Shown here piece after piece: positions 8,307 through 17,725 of a DNA stretch of 64,000 nucleotides. The DNA is from CAYLJV01 sp964510375. Lineage in GTDB: Archaea > Hadarchaeota > Hadarchaeia > Hadarchaeales > JAGGTB01. Made by a program: the position numbers and the translations under genes. Position 1 is the stretch's first letter. Every line of letters starts with the position of its first letter. The notes under the pieces are model-generated. The model was not told where the DNA came from and ran no database searches. It saw only the letters and a program-made list of their open reading frames with translations. The stretch spans positions 62,001 through 126,000 of the forward strand of contig CAZEBR010000001.1 of the NCBI GenBank assembly GCA_964510375.1. The letters are read 5' to 3'.

Positions 8307-8996
8307 TTACCAACCGAAATGCAACCTAGTTGCGAATTTTTCGGGAAGTCCAGCTTCCTTTATCATTTTTTCGACTTTCTCCACGTCGTAGGAGACCCGC
8401 TTCGTGGATACCTCCCTCTCGTCACCTAGCTCCAAAACCATATAGCTGGCTTTCGGTTCTCTGTCCCTCGGCTGTCCCACGCTCCCCGGGTTTATGACGA
8501 GTTTTCCCTGAATCATTTCCTCGAGCGGAACGTGAGTGTGTCCCAGCACGATCACATCGGAGTTTGCGGTTTGGGTCATCTTTGCGAGTGCCTTTTTTGA
8601 AGTCCCCGGATACAGATATTCGTTCAAAGGATTTCTGGGAGTTCCGTGTGCTATCGAGATTTTGTGGCCTTCTACTTGGATATCCTCGATCTCGTCGAGC
8701 TTCTTCAAAAAATTCAGGTTCTTGTTCTTGAGTTCCTTCCGGTTCCACCGGTCGGCCTCGGTGGCCAGTTCGTCGTAAGAGTGGTAGTCTCCGGTGATCA
8801 CGGCGTGGTCGTGATTTCCAAGAACGGATAATATGTTCCTCGTTCTTACCGTCTCGATCACCTCGTTAGGCTGAGGACCATATCCGACGAGGTCTCCGGC
8901 ACAGAGGATCCTGTCCACCTCAGGCATGTCCTCTAAAACGGCATGAAGGGCAACTGCATTGGAGTGAGGATCGGCTATCACGCCAATTTTTTTCAT
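8307..8996 (-). CDS. Metallophosphoesterase (YfcE/MJ0936-like)
   Basis: This is a 229-residue calcineurin-like phosphoesterase. The metal-site motifs are complete: IADPHSN (D-x-H), GDLVGYG, GNHDHA, an AHGTP segment and GHTHVP. The length fits the YfcE/MJ0936 phosphodiesterase group, whose natural substrates are mostly unknown. Its ATG lies 15 bases after the ileS stop, so the two are probably co-transcribed. Confidence 0.85.
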   Translation of the reverse strand: MKKIGVIADPHSNAVALHAVLEDMPEVDRILCAGDLVGYGPQPNEVIETVRTRNILSVLGNHDHAVITGDYHSYDELATEADRWNRKELKNKNLNFLKKLDEIEDIQVEGHKISIAHGTPRNPLNEYLYPGTSKKALAKMTQTANSDVIVLGHTHVPLEEMIQGKLVINPGSVGQPRDREPKASYMVLELGDEREVSTKRVSYDVEKVEKMIKEAGLPEKFATRLHFGW

Positions 8997-9011
8997 AAAA
9001 ATCAGCCCGGG

Positions 9012-12000
9012 TTATTCGGTACGTCCCAGAGAGATTTTGAAATCTTGATCGTTGATTTCCCACTTCTTTTTGTAATCTTTTTTATCAACTTTTCTGGGGT
9101 TTACTATCTCGAGGTTATCGACTCTGACCTCCTGTTTTATGTAATCGCTCTTGCTTTTCAACGACTGCTTGCTCTCTTTGCTTTCCACCCCGATCGCGGC
9201 GTTGACTCTTTCCTCCATCTCGAGGTCCATCTCCTTTCTCATCTCCTGCATTCTCCTGACCACGTCCCTCGTGACTCTTTCCGTCTTTAGTTCCGGGGTA
9301 ACCGTGGTATCGATAATCACGTCTCCGTAGGAGGACTCCGCGCTGACTAGTTCTTCCGGTAATTGGTCCAGCGAAAGGTCGTTCAGACCGACCTTGACCT
9401 TTTCTCCCTTGACGGTGAGACCGACAAACCCCTGAGACTCAACCTGACTTCTGATCTGGGTGAGGTCCATATTCTTGATCACGTTTTGAATCGAAGGAGC
9501 TAGGTCATCAAATCGATCTTTCAGTGATTCCATGTTGACCTCGCACCTCAGGTCCACCTCGTCCCGAAACTCTTCTTCCGTGAGGACTTCCACCTCCTTG
9601 CAATTTAGCTGGTCGGTCAGAATCTTTTCCAGTCTTCTCGCGGATTCCTTCAAATCCTCGCTGTCCGCCTTTATTATCACCCTTTTTACCGGCCAGCGAC
9701 GCTTCAGGTCCGCTCGCTGTCGCGCCTTTGCTCCGGCCTTCACGTATTCTCTTACCGCTTCCATGTCATTCTCCAGCTGTTCGTCGACCCTCGACTCGTC
9801 GAACTCGGGCCATGATAGCTGATGGACGCTTTCTGGTCTCGAGGGCTCGGCGGCCATGCCCATCTTTTGATACATTTCCTCGGCCGCATGCGGCATGAGG
9901 GGGGATAATAGTCTGAATAGGATATCGAAAACCCGATAAAGCGTCTGGTATGCGACTTCCTTTCGAGGGTCCTTTTCCTCGATCCAAGTCCTCCTCCTTA
10001 TGAGCTTGATGTACCATCTGCTGAGATCTTCCAGTATGAAAGACTCGAGTTCCCTCGTCGCCTTGTGGAAGTTTCTTTCTTCCAGATGCCTCGTGACGGT
10101 TTGTATGGTATCGTGGATTCTCGATAGGATCCATCTGTCCTCAACCATCAGGTTCTCTTCAATCTCCTCTTCGCTCATTTCCCGCGGGTCGAACTCGTCT
10201 AGGCTCATGTAAGTAGTAGCGAACTTGAAGCTGTTCCAGAGGACCTTTAGTAGCCTGTCGGCCACCTCAACCTCGTCCCAGCTGAACCTCAGGTCCTCCC
10301 ACACTGGACTCGTGTGGAGCATGTAGAATCTGAGGACATCTGACCCGTATTCCTCCACCACCTCCGAAGGTTCCACTACGTTTCCCAAGGATTTTGACAT
10401 CTTTCTTCCTTCCTCGTCCAGAGTGAATCCGTGCATCAATGCCTCCCGATATGGCAAATCGTCGAAGGCTATCATCGAGGCGACCTGCTGACCGTAGAAC
10501 CACTTTGTAACCTGATCCTCCCCTTCCGTTATGAATTGGCTCGGCCAGAGTTCCTCGATCGTTTCCTCGTCCCTCGGATAGTCCAAACTGGCCCATCCGG
10601 CGACGCTAGAGTCGAACCAAACGTCGAGCACGTCCGGAATACGTTTCATTTTTCCGTTGCAAGAGGGGCAGTCAATAGTTACTTTGTCCACATCGGGCCT
10701 GTGGAGGTCGATATCTTCGAATTCTTTGTCGGAGTTCTGCAGCAACTCCTCCTTGCTTGAGATAAGTTTCTTTTCCTCGCACTCCTCGCAGGACCATATG
10801 GGGATAGGCACTCCCCAGAACCGCTGTCTCGAGATGCACCAATCGCCCACTGATTCCACGCCGTCGTTGAACCTTTTTTGGGCCCAGTCGGGCACCCATT
10901 TGACTTTTTCAGTGTTTTGCTCTATTATGTCGGACTTGATCTGGCTCGTGTCCACGAACCACTGACCGGTCGCGCGGAAAATCAGCGGAGTTCCGCATCT
11001 CCAGCAGTGAGGATAAGAGTGTCGGATCTTTCCGCTCTTGAGCAGAACGTTCTTCTGATCCAGGTCTTCTAGGACGACATCGTCCGCGTCCTTTACGTAT
11101 ATGCCCTCGTATTTACCGGCCTCTTCGGTGAATTTTCCGTCCGGTCCCACTGGACTGAAAACCGGCAGATCGTATTCCTTTCCGATTTCAAAGTCCTCTT
11201 CTCCGTGTCCCGGTGCAGTATGTACGCATCCGGTTCCCTCCTCGATGGTGACGTGCTCTGCGGTTATCACCTTGTGATATGGTTTGAAGTCGTTCTGCTT
11301 GGGTACTTCCTTCAGCATCGGGTGTTCGTATCTCAGGCCCTCCAGCTCCTCGCCTTTAACGATATCCACCAACTTGTAGTCGTAGATACCTAGCTCTCCC
11401 ATCACCTTGGAAACGAGCGCTTCGGCAAGGATGTAGGTATCGTCACCGACCTCGACCTTGGCATAGTTCAAGTCGGGATTGACGGCGACCGATATGTTCG
11501 AGGGTATAGTCCAGGGGGTGGTGGTCCAGACGAGTAAGTATTCGTCTGACGTGTAGGTAAGCTTGAAGCGAGCGTAAAGTGAAGGATCTTTTACTTGCCT
11601 ATATTCGCCCCTTATTTCGTGTTCCGCAAGGGCCGTTTCGCATCTGGGACACCACTGTATGACCTGTGACCTTTTTTCCATCAGTCCCTTTTCTTCCGCC
11701 TGTTTCAAAGTCCACCATACCGTCTCTATGTAGTCGTCCTTGAAGGTGAGATAGGGATCCTCCCAGTCCATCCAAACGCCGAGCCTTTTGAACTGATCGC
11801 TCATTATGTCCACGTGTTCGGTGGCCCAGTTCTTACATTCCTCTATAAAGTTCCCGATACCGTACTCTTCCTCTATGTCCTTCTTCGAGTCTATGTTCAG
11901 CTTCTCCTCGACTTTCACCTCAATTGGGAGGCCGTGACAGTCCCATCCTGGCTGTCTTCTCACGTCGTGACCTTGCATGGTCTTGAAGCGCAGGACGGTG

Positions 12001-12197
12001 TCCTTTATCAGTTTGTTCCATGCGGTCCCGAGATGTATCGTCCCACTTGCGTAGGGCGGGCCATCCAGGAAGTACCAGTTCGGGTCATCCTCGTGGACCT
12101 CCTTTACCTTTTCGTAGATTTTTTCGGAGTTCCACCACTCCTGGATCTCTCCTTCTTTTTCTTCCGCCTTGTACTCTTTCGGAGCTTCTTCTATCAT
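9012..12197 (-). CDS. ileS: Isoleucyl-tRNA synthetase
   Basis: This is a 1061-residue class I synthetase that charges tRNA-Ile. It shows the HIGH motif as HLGT (residues 55-58), the editing domain with TTPWTIPSN and GCVHTAPGHGEEDF, and KMSKS near residue 600 (GRKMSKSLGN). CRRCG/CPSC-type zinc pairs are also seen (WCPRCETALAEHE, CWRCGTPL, CEECEEKKL and CPSCNGK). The length matches archaeal and eukaryote-like IleS. Divergent from rfcS; the start is ATG (MIEEAPKEYK). Confidence 0.95.
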   Translation of the reverse strand: MIEEAPKEYKAEEKEGEIQEWWNSEKIYEKVKEVHEDDPNWYFLDGPPYASGTIHLGTAWNKLIKDTVLRFKTMQGHDVRRQPGWDCHGLPIEVKVEEKLNIDSKKDIEEEYGIGNFIEECKNWATEHVDIMSDQFKRLGVWMDWEDPYLTFKDDYIETVWWTLKQAEEKGLMEKRSQVIQWCPRCETALAEHEIRGEYRQVKDPSLYARFKLTYTSDEYLLVWTTTPWTIPSNISVAVNPDLNYAKVEVGDDTYILAEALVSKVMGELGIYDYKLVDIVKGEELEGLRYEHPMLKEVPKQNDFKPYHKVITAEHVTIEEGTGCVHTAPGHGEEDFEIGKEYDLPVFSPVGPDGKFTEEAGKYEGIYVKDADDVVLEDLDQKNVLLKSGKIRHSYPHCWRCGTPLIFRATGQWFVDTSQIKSDIIEQNTEKVKWVPDWAQKRFNDGVESVGDWCISRQRFWGVPIPIWSCEECEEKKLISSKEELLQNSDKEFEDIDLHRPDVDKVTIDCPSCNGKMKRIPDVLDVWFDSSVAGWASLDYPRDEETIEELWPSQFITEGEDQVTKWFYGQQVASMIAFDDLPYREALMHGFTLDEEGRKMSKSLGNVVEPSEVVEEYGSDVLRFYMLHTSPVWEDLRFSWDEVEVADRLLKVLWNSFKFATTYMSLDEFDPREMSEEEIEENLMVEDRWILSRIHDTIQTVTRHLEERNFHKATRELESFILEDLSRWYIKLIRRRTWIEEKDPRKEVAYQTLYRVFDILFRLLSPLMPHAAEEMYQKMGMAAEPSRPESVHQLSWPEFDESRVDEQLENDMEAVREYVKAGAKARQRADLKRRWPVKRVIIKADSEDLKESARRLEKILTDQLNCKEVEVLTEEEFRDEVDLRCEVNMESLKDRFDDLAPSIQNVIKNMDLTQIRSQVESQGFVGLTVKGEKVKVGLNDLSLDQLPEELVSAESSYGDVIIDTTVTPELKTERVTRDVVRRMQEMRKEMDLEMEERVNAAIGVESKESKQSLKSKSDYIKQEVRVDNLEIVNPRKVDKKDYKKKWEINDQDFKISLGRTE

Positions 12198-12311
12198 TCG
12201 ATCACCGATTTTTATGGTAGGATATTAATTCTTTTTTAGTTTATAGTGCTGTGTGGATAAAAATTTCAACCTTTCTAGCCTTCAATCCTTGTCTTTACTA
12301 CACCGGGAGTA

Positions 12312-12319
12312 CTTATAAA
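12312..12319 (+). promoter_or_regulatory. TATA box of rfcS
   Basis: CTTATAAA lies about 42 bases before the ATG at 12357. A start of transcription near 12341 would leave a short leader with a GAGGT ribosome-binding site. Confidence 0.5.
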
Positions 12320-12356
12320 CGGAATGAAGGGAAACGGAATTTGAGGTTGTCTAGAT

Positions 12357-13328
12357 ATGACCAAAAATCATGAGGTCTGGGTTGAAAGGTATCGTCCCCA
12401 ACGACTTTCCGAGATAGTCGGTCAGGATCACATAGTTGAGAGGCTTCAGACTTTCGTAGAAAAGGAATCGCTCCCTCATTTGCTCTTTGCAGGCCCGCCC
12501 GGGAACGGAAAGACTACCGCGGCTCTGTCGATAGCACGAGAGCTTTTTGGAGATAGTTGGAACAGGAACTTTTTGGAACTGAATGCCTCAGACGAGCGTG
12601 GGATAGACACGATTAGAACCAGAGTCAAGGAGAATGCGAGGACCAGACCGGTAGGGGAGGTTCCGTACAAGATAATCTATCTGGACGAATCCGATGCCCT
12701 CACTTCGGACGCGCAGAACGCCCTTCGCCGAACGATGGAGATGTATTCAGACACCTGCAGGTTCATCTTGGCCTGCAACTATTCGAGCAAAATTATCGAA
12801 CCGATCCAGTCGAGATGTGCCGTGTTCAGATTCAGGAGACTGGCTGACGAGGATATTCAGGGGGTTCTGGAAAGAATTGCGGATGAGGAGGATATTGATT
12901 TGACTGGTGAGGGTGTAGAGGCCATAATATACGTGTCCGAGGGGGATATGCGCAGGGCCATAAACGTCCTGCAAGCAGCCTCCGCTTTAAAAGAGAGAAT
13001 AGATGAAGATGTAATTTATCAGGTAAGCGCGACTGCCAGTCCGGGCGAGGTCAAGGAAATGATGGATCTCGCTCTGAACGGGGAATTTGAGAAATCCAGA
13101 AAGAAGCTGATGGATCTTCTAATAAATCAGGGACTGGCCGGTGACGATGTGCTCCAGCAGATGCATAAGGAAGTATCTAACTTGGATATACCGGACCCCA
13201 TGAAGGTCAAGCTAATAGATCGGATAGGGGAGTTCGACTTCAGGATGGTCGAGGGTGCGAGCGAGCGGATACAATTGGAGGCGGCCTTGGCCCACCTATC
13301 TCGATTGGGAAACCGTATGAGATCATAG
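12357..13328 (+). CDS. rfcS: Replication factor C small subunit
   Basis: This is a 323-residue AAA+ clamp-loader subunit that loads PCNA on DNA. It contains GPPGNGKT (Walker A, residues 46-53), LDESDALTSDAQNALRRTME (Walker B region), the CNYSSKIIEPIQSRC sensor/SRC motif, and the C-terminal collar domain ending in AHLSRLG. No intein is present, unlike in some archaeal rfcS genes. The large subunit gene is not in this window. Confidence 0.95.
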   Translation: MTKNHEVWVERYRPQRLSEIVGQDHIVERLQTFVEKESLPHLLFAGPPGNGKTTAALSIARELFGDSWNRNFLELNASDERGIDTIRTRVKENARTRPVGEVPYKIIYLDESDALTSDAQNALRRTMEMYSDTCRFILACNYSSKIIEPIQSRCAVFRFRRLADEDIQGVLERIADEEDIDLTGEGVEAIIYVSEGDMRRAINVLQAASALKERIDEDVIYQVSATASPGEVKEMMDLALNGEFEKSRKKLMDLLINQGLAGDDVLQQMHKEVSNLDIPDPMKVKLIDRIGEFDFRMVEGASERIQLEAALAHLSRLGNRMRS

Positions 13329-13477
13329 CTTTCGCTATTTCTTTATACGAAAAACACTTTTTCACGCAATATCCCTGTTAAGATTGTTTTTTTGCTGATA
13401 TCTTGATGAACAAAAAATATTATTAGATTCACTATAGAATATAACAGGATAATAGCATTGTTGAGGGAGGTGAAATT

Positions 13478-14149
13478 ATGAATGAAGAAGATGGCATGCC
13501 GCTTATTGGGGACAAGTTCCCGGAAATGGAAGTTAAAACGACCTTCGGGGATAAGAAGCTTCCCGACGACTACGAGGGGAAGTGGCTCTTGCTATTCTCG
13601 CATCCGGGTGATTTTACGCCCGTCTGCACTACGGAATTCTACTCTTTCCAGAAGAGGTACGAGGACTTCAAAGATCTTAATACGGAACTGATAGGGCTCA
13701 GTATAGATCAGGTACACAGTCATATGAAGTGGGCCGAGTGGATCGAAGACAATCTAGGAGAGGAAATCAAGTTTCCAATAATTGCTGATGACCGGGGAAA
13801 AGTGGCCGAAAAATTGGGCCTTATTCATCCCGGGGCAGGAACAGCAACCGTCAGGGCCGTATTTATCGTCGATCCGGAGTCTACCATCAGGGCGATACTT
13901 TACTATCCCGCGGAGCTCGGAAGAAACATGGACGAGTTTATCAGGATGATTAAGGGTTTCCAAGTGTCAGACGAACAAGGCGTGGCTATTCCTGCGAATT
14001 GGCCGGAGAACGAGCTTATGGTTGATGACGTTATTATTCCGCCAGCCAGCGACGTTGAAACTGCAAAGGATCGTCTTGAAAAGGCGGATGCTGGCGAGTT
14101 TGACTGTTACGACTGGTGGCTCTGTCACAAGAAGCTCGATGCTGACTGA
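13478..14149 (+). CDS. Peroxiredoxin (archaeal Prx6-type)
   Basis: This is a 223-residue thioredoxin-fold peroxidase that reduces hydrogen peroxide and organic peroxides. The peroxidatic Cys is C50 in FTPVCTTEF. Two more Cys lie near the end, C210 and C216 (CYDWWLC), as in the decameric Aeropyrum-type enzymes that use C-terminal resolving cysteines. The start at 13478 is set by GGGAGGTGA five bases before. It stands alone with AT-rich flanks. It shows the cell can meet oxygen or peroxide. Confidence 0.92.
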   Translation: MNEEDGMPLIGDKFPEMEVKTTFGDKKLPDDYEGKWLLLFSHPGDFTPVCTTEFYSFQKRYEDFKDLNTELIGLSIDQVHSHMKWAEWIEDNLGEEIKFPIIADDRGKVAEKLGLIHPGAGTATVRAVFIVDPESTIRAILYYPAELGRNMDEFIRMIKGFQVSDEQGVAIPANWPENELMVDDVIIPPASDVETAKDRLEKADAGEFDCYDWWLCHKKLDAD

Positions 14150-14256
14150 TCTCGTAGAAAAGCAACTAGTTTGTGTAGGTGCCGGAATAGGATTGAGTAA
14201 ATTAACTGTTAGTAAAAGCAGGGAATACCCTATCTCTTTTATTTATTACTAATTCT

Positions 14257-15090
14257 CTAGGAGTAATAGTCCCTAAGGTTTACTGTAACAACTTTTCCCA
14301 TTTCCAGATTTGCCAGCTCCGCCGCTTTTGAAACGGCTTCCTTATATCCTCCGATATTGTCTATCAGTTTGTATTGGATGGCCTTTTTCCCGGTTATTGT
14401 TGAACCGTCCTTTACGAGGTCGATATAGTTTTCCGTTCTAGGCCGGTTCTTGGTTACTATTTGAAAGAGTTCTTGTTCGTAGCTTTCCACTATGTTTTGT
14501 ATTATTTGATTTTCTTCGGCCGTGGGTTTACGGTAAGGTGCGAACATGTCCTTTTCCTCCCCTGTTTTCCAGACGAAGTAATCTATCCCCTGATCGTCGT
14601 AGTAATCCTCGTAACTGATCCACGTTGCTATTACTCCCAAACCGGCTGTGGTTGTCTGCTCGTAGGCGTAGACTTCGTCCGATGCCGAAGCTATTACGTA
14701 TGCTCCCGACGTCGCATATTCTTGGAGGCTAGTCACCACGGGTTTCTTGTTTTCGAGCTTCGAAATTGATGTTTCAGTCTGGAATGTTCCTTTGACGGAA
14801 CCCCCTGGACTGTTTATTCTCAGAACTACCGCCTCTATCGAAGGGTCTGTTCTAGCTTTTTCTGCCAGTTTAGCGTAGTCAAATCCATTTATTTCTCCTC
14901 CTATGTTTATGACCCCTACCTTTGAAGGCGCCGACGGTTGGCTGGAATAAAAAACAAAAGCCCCTACAACGATTATCATAGCCGCGGCAAATAACGCTGC
15001 TATTTTCATATTTCCGGTTTTGCTCTTTTCCTTTGTCTCGATCTTTTCCGGTTCTCTCTTTCTGCTTGGAATGCCCTTTCTACTCATCAT
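14257..15090 (-). CDS. sppA: Signal peptide peptidase SppA (S49 family)
   Basis: This is a 277-residue membrane-anchored serine protease of family S49 that degrades cleaved signal peptides. It has one transmembrane segment at residues 29-48. The short domain has NSPGGSVKG, the nucleophile Ser128 in YATSGAYVIAS, and the general-base Lys180 in GEEKDMFAPYR. The length matches the short single-domain archaeal form that makes octamers. The first 28 residues are basic and cytoplasmic. It is divergent from polB. Confidence 0.9.
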   Translation of the reverse strand: MMSRKGIPSRKREPEKIETKEKSKTGNMKIAALFAAAMIIVVGAFVFYSSQPSAPSKVGVINIGGEINGFDYAKLAEKARTDPSIEAVVLRINSPGGSVKGTFQTETSISKLENKKPVVTSLQEYATSGAYVIASASDEVYAYEQTTTAGLGVIATWISYEDYYDDQGIDYFVWKTGEEKDMFAPYRKPTAEENQIIQNIVESYEQELFQIVTKNRPRTENYIDLVKDGSTITGKKAIQYKLIDNIGGYKEAVSKAAELANLEMGKVVTVNLRDYYS

Positions 15091-15183
15091 TTCCTCCGTT
15101 TTGAGTATGGCGAAAAGGAAGTAAATAATTTCGGCCTAGGAAGATTTTAACTTACATGATTCCGATTTTTCTTAGGGATCGAA

Positions 15184-17607
15184 ATGCGTGGGCTGTTGCT
15201 GGATACTGATTACCTGAAAAGACGAGATCCTCCCTCCATGAGATTGTTCATAAAGAAGGACGGGGAAGTAATAACTGCTCTCGACCCTAATTATCGGGAT
15301 TACTTCTACGTTTTGACTGAAGACCCCGAGGCTCTGAAAGGAGCGATAGAGAAGATTGAGGCGGACAGGCGCGGCGAAAAGGTTGAACCCTCGAAGGTGG
15401 AGATAGTTGAAAAAAATTTGCTTGGACAGCCCAGGGAAGTAATCAAAGTTGTCGCCAGTAATCCGCTGGAGGTAAATCCCCTCAAGGAGGAGATTTGGGA
15501 CCTTCCGAAGGTCGAAGATGTTCTTGAACACGATATCACCACTGCGAAAAAGTATCTAATCGATCATGAGCTGAAGCCGATGACCGGCGTGAAAGTTGAG
15601 GGCCAAGTAAAGGAGGATGATAATGGCAAAAAGATAATTTTGGGGAAACCTCCCGAGCCCGTCGACGACGTGGATGAGGAACTGAATCTCGTGGCCTTCG
15701 ATATCGAGACCTATAACCCGGAAGGGAACCCCAGGCCCGAGGAGGATCCCATTATCATGCTAAGCCTCGTTGACGACGAGGGTTTTGAAAAGGTCCTTAC
15801 TTGGAGGGATTTCGACTCGGACCACGACTATGTCGAGGTTGTAGAGGACGAGCGAGAATTGCTCGAAAGGTTCATTCAAATCGTGAGGGAGAAGGATTTC
15901 GATATAATTATGGGGTATAACACGGATCTTTTCGATTTTCCATATCTGAGGGAGAGGGCCGATAATCTTAATATCAGCCTTGAGCTTGGCAGGAACGGCG
16001 AAGAAGTAAAGTCTCACAGGCGCCGTTTTGAAACCGTTACTAGGGTACCGGGAAGACCCCACATTGATGTTTATGCTTTGGTGGACTTTCTCTCGAAAAT
16101 AGGTGCGATAAGGTTGATCGATTACTCGCTGGAGAACGTTTACGAGCATATGATAGGGGAAACTAAACCCGATTTGGAGGGCAGCGAGATTTCTGTGGCT
16201 TGGGACGAGGGCGAGAGTAGGGGTAGAGAACTCTTGGAGTATTCGCTGTCGGATTCCGGGGGGACTCTGGAACTCGGAATAGAGATTTTTCCGCTCGTCA
16301 GAGAACTCAGTCGAACCGTCCATCAGTCTCTGTTTGATGTCAGCAGGATGACCTCCGGCCAGCTAGTGGAATGGCTTCTCATCTACAAAGCTCATCAAAT
16401 CGACGAGCTCGTTCCGACTCGCCCGGTTGGTGACGAGTATCAAAGGAGGCGTAGGCAGAGTTATATTGGGGGCTACGTGATGGAGCCTGAGAAGGGGCTT
16501 TACGAGAACTTGGTCGTTTTCGACTTCAGGTCCCTGTACCCTACTATAATAGTCACTCATAACATCGATCCGGCGGCGCTGAATTGTGATTGTTGCGACT
16601 CCGACGAGACGGTAAAGGCTCCAAACCTCGAGTACGAATTCTGCCAAAAAGAGAGGGGTTTCATCCCCGAAACTCTGAAAGAACTCGTAAAGAGCAGGGC
16701 GGACCTAAAGGAGCAGATGAGTCAGATCGAGGAGGGGACGAAAGAATATCAATCCGTCTACAATCGCCAGTGGGCGCTCAAGATAATCGCAAATTCATTC
16801 TACGGAATGTTGGGTTACGCCAGAGCGAGGTGGTACTCGAAAGAATGTGCGGAAAGCGTTACGAGCTTCGGCCGTCACTACATTAAGAATACTATAGAAA
16901 GGGCCGAGGACGAGGGATTTGAGGTGGTTTATGGGGATACGGACAGTCTCCTCTGCAAGGTCGGCGATAAGAGCAGGGATGAAGTGGAGGAATTTCTAGA
17001 GAAGGTAAACGACGACATGCCCGGAATGATGGAGCTGGAATTGGAAGATTACTTCAAGAGGGGGGTTTTCATCGCAAAGAAGCGCTACGCTATGGTCAGC
17101 GAGGAAGGAAAAATGGAGGTGAAGGGTTTGGAGTTCGTCAGGAGAGATTGGGCGGCTCTAGCAAAGAGGACTCAGGAGGAAGTGCTTAAGGCAATATTGC
17201 ACGACGGCTCACCGGAAAAGGCCGCCGAGATCGTCCAAGAGGTAACGAAGGACGTGGAGCAGGGGAGGGTTGACTTGGAGGATCTTATTATCCATACCCA
17301 GCTGAAAAAACCAATCGAGGATTACAAGTCGGAAGGTCCTCACGTCGTCGCCGCTAAGAGGCTGAAGGAGAGGGGGAAGGAGATAGAGCCGGGAATGACG
17401 ATCCGGTATATAGTAGAGAAGGGTTCCGGAAACGTGAGCGATCATGCGATTCCGGTTTCAATGTTTGGCGATAGGGAGTACAGTCCGGATTATTATATCG
17501 AGCACCAGATTTTGCCGGCCGTCATGAGGGTTATGGAGGTTCTGGGCTACACCGAAGAAGAATTGAGGTACGAGGAAACTAAACAGACGAAGTTGGGAAC
17601 CTTTTGA
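15184..17607 (+). CDS. polB: Family B DNA polymerase
   Basis: This is an 807-residue replicative DNA polymerase with proofreading. Exo I is FDIETYNP (D173, E175), Exo II NTDLFDFPYL and Exo III YSLSDSGGTL. Polymerase motifs are DFRSLYPTII (A), KIIANSFYGMLGY (B) and YGDTDSLL (C, near residue 583), so both active sites look intact. No intein is present. The length is normal for archaeal PolB. ATG start MRGLLLDTDYL. Confidence 0.95.
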   Translation: MRGLLLDTDYLKRRDPPSMRLFIKKDGEVITALDPNYRDYFYVLTEDPEALKGAIEKIEADRRGEKVEPSKVEIVEKNLLGQPREVIKVVASNPLEVNPLKEEIWDLPKVEDVLEHDITTAKKYLIDHELKPMTGVKVEGQVKEDDNGKKIILGKPPEPVDDVDEELNLVAFDIETYNPEGNPRPEEDPIIMLSLVDDEGFEKVLTWRDFDSDHDYVEVVEDERELLERFIQIVREKDFDIIMGYNTDLFDFPYLRERADNLNISLELGRNGEEVKSHRRRFETVTRVPGRPHIDVYALVDFLSKIGAIRLIDYSLENVYEHMIGETKPDLEGSEISVAWDEGESRGRELLEYSLSDSGGTLELGIEIFPLVRELSRTVHQSLFDVSRMTSGQLVEWLLIYKAHQIDELVPTRPVGDEYQRRRRQSYIGGYVMEPEKGLYENLVVFDFRSLYPTIIVTHNIDPAALNCDCCDSDETVKAPNLEYEFCQKERGFIPETLKELVKSRADLKEQMSQIEEGTKEYQSVYNRQWALKIIANSFYGMLGYARARWYSKECAESVTSFGRHYIKNTIERAEDEGFEVVYGDTDSLLCKVGDKSRDEVEEFLEKVNDDMPGMMELELEDYFKRGVFIAKKRYAMVSEEGKMEVKGLEFVRRDWAALAKRTQEEVLKAILHDGSPEKAAEIVQEVTKDVEQGRVDLEDLIIHTQLKKPIEDYKSEGPHVVAAKRLKERGKEIEPGMTIRYIVEKGSGNVSDHAIPVSMFGDREYSPDYYIEHQILPAVMRVMEVLGYTEEELRYEETKQTKLGTF

Positions 17608-17725
17608 TAGCATCGATTTCCAGCTTTACGGCTCCGAATGATGAATGACCCCACCTTGGTCGATTTTTTCCTGCTTTTTCCGGAGACCATATACTTTTAT
17701 TGTAGATAAATAGTAACAGAATTCG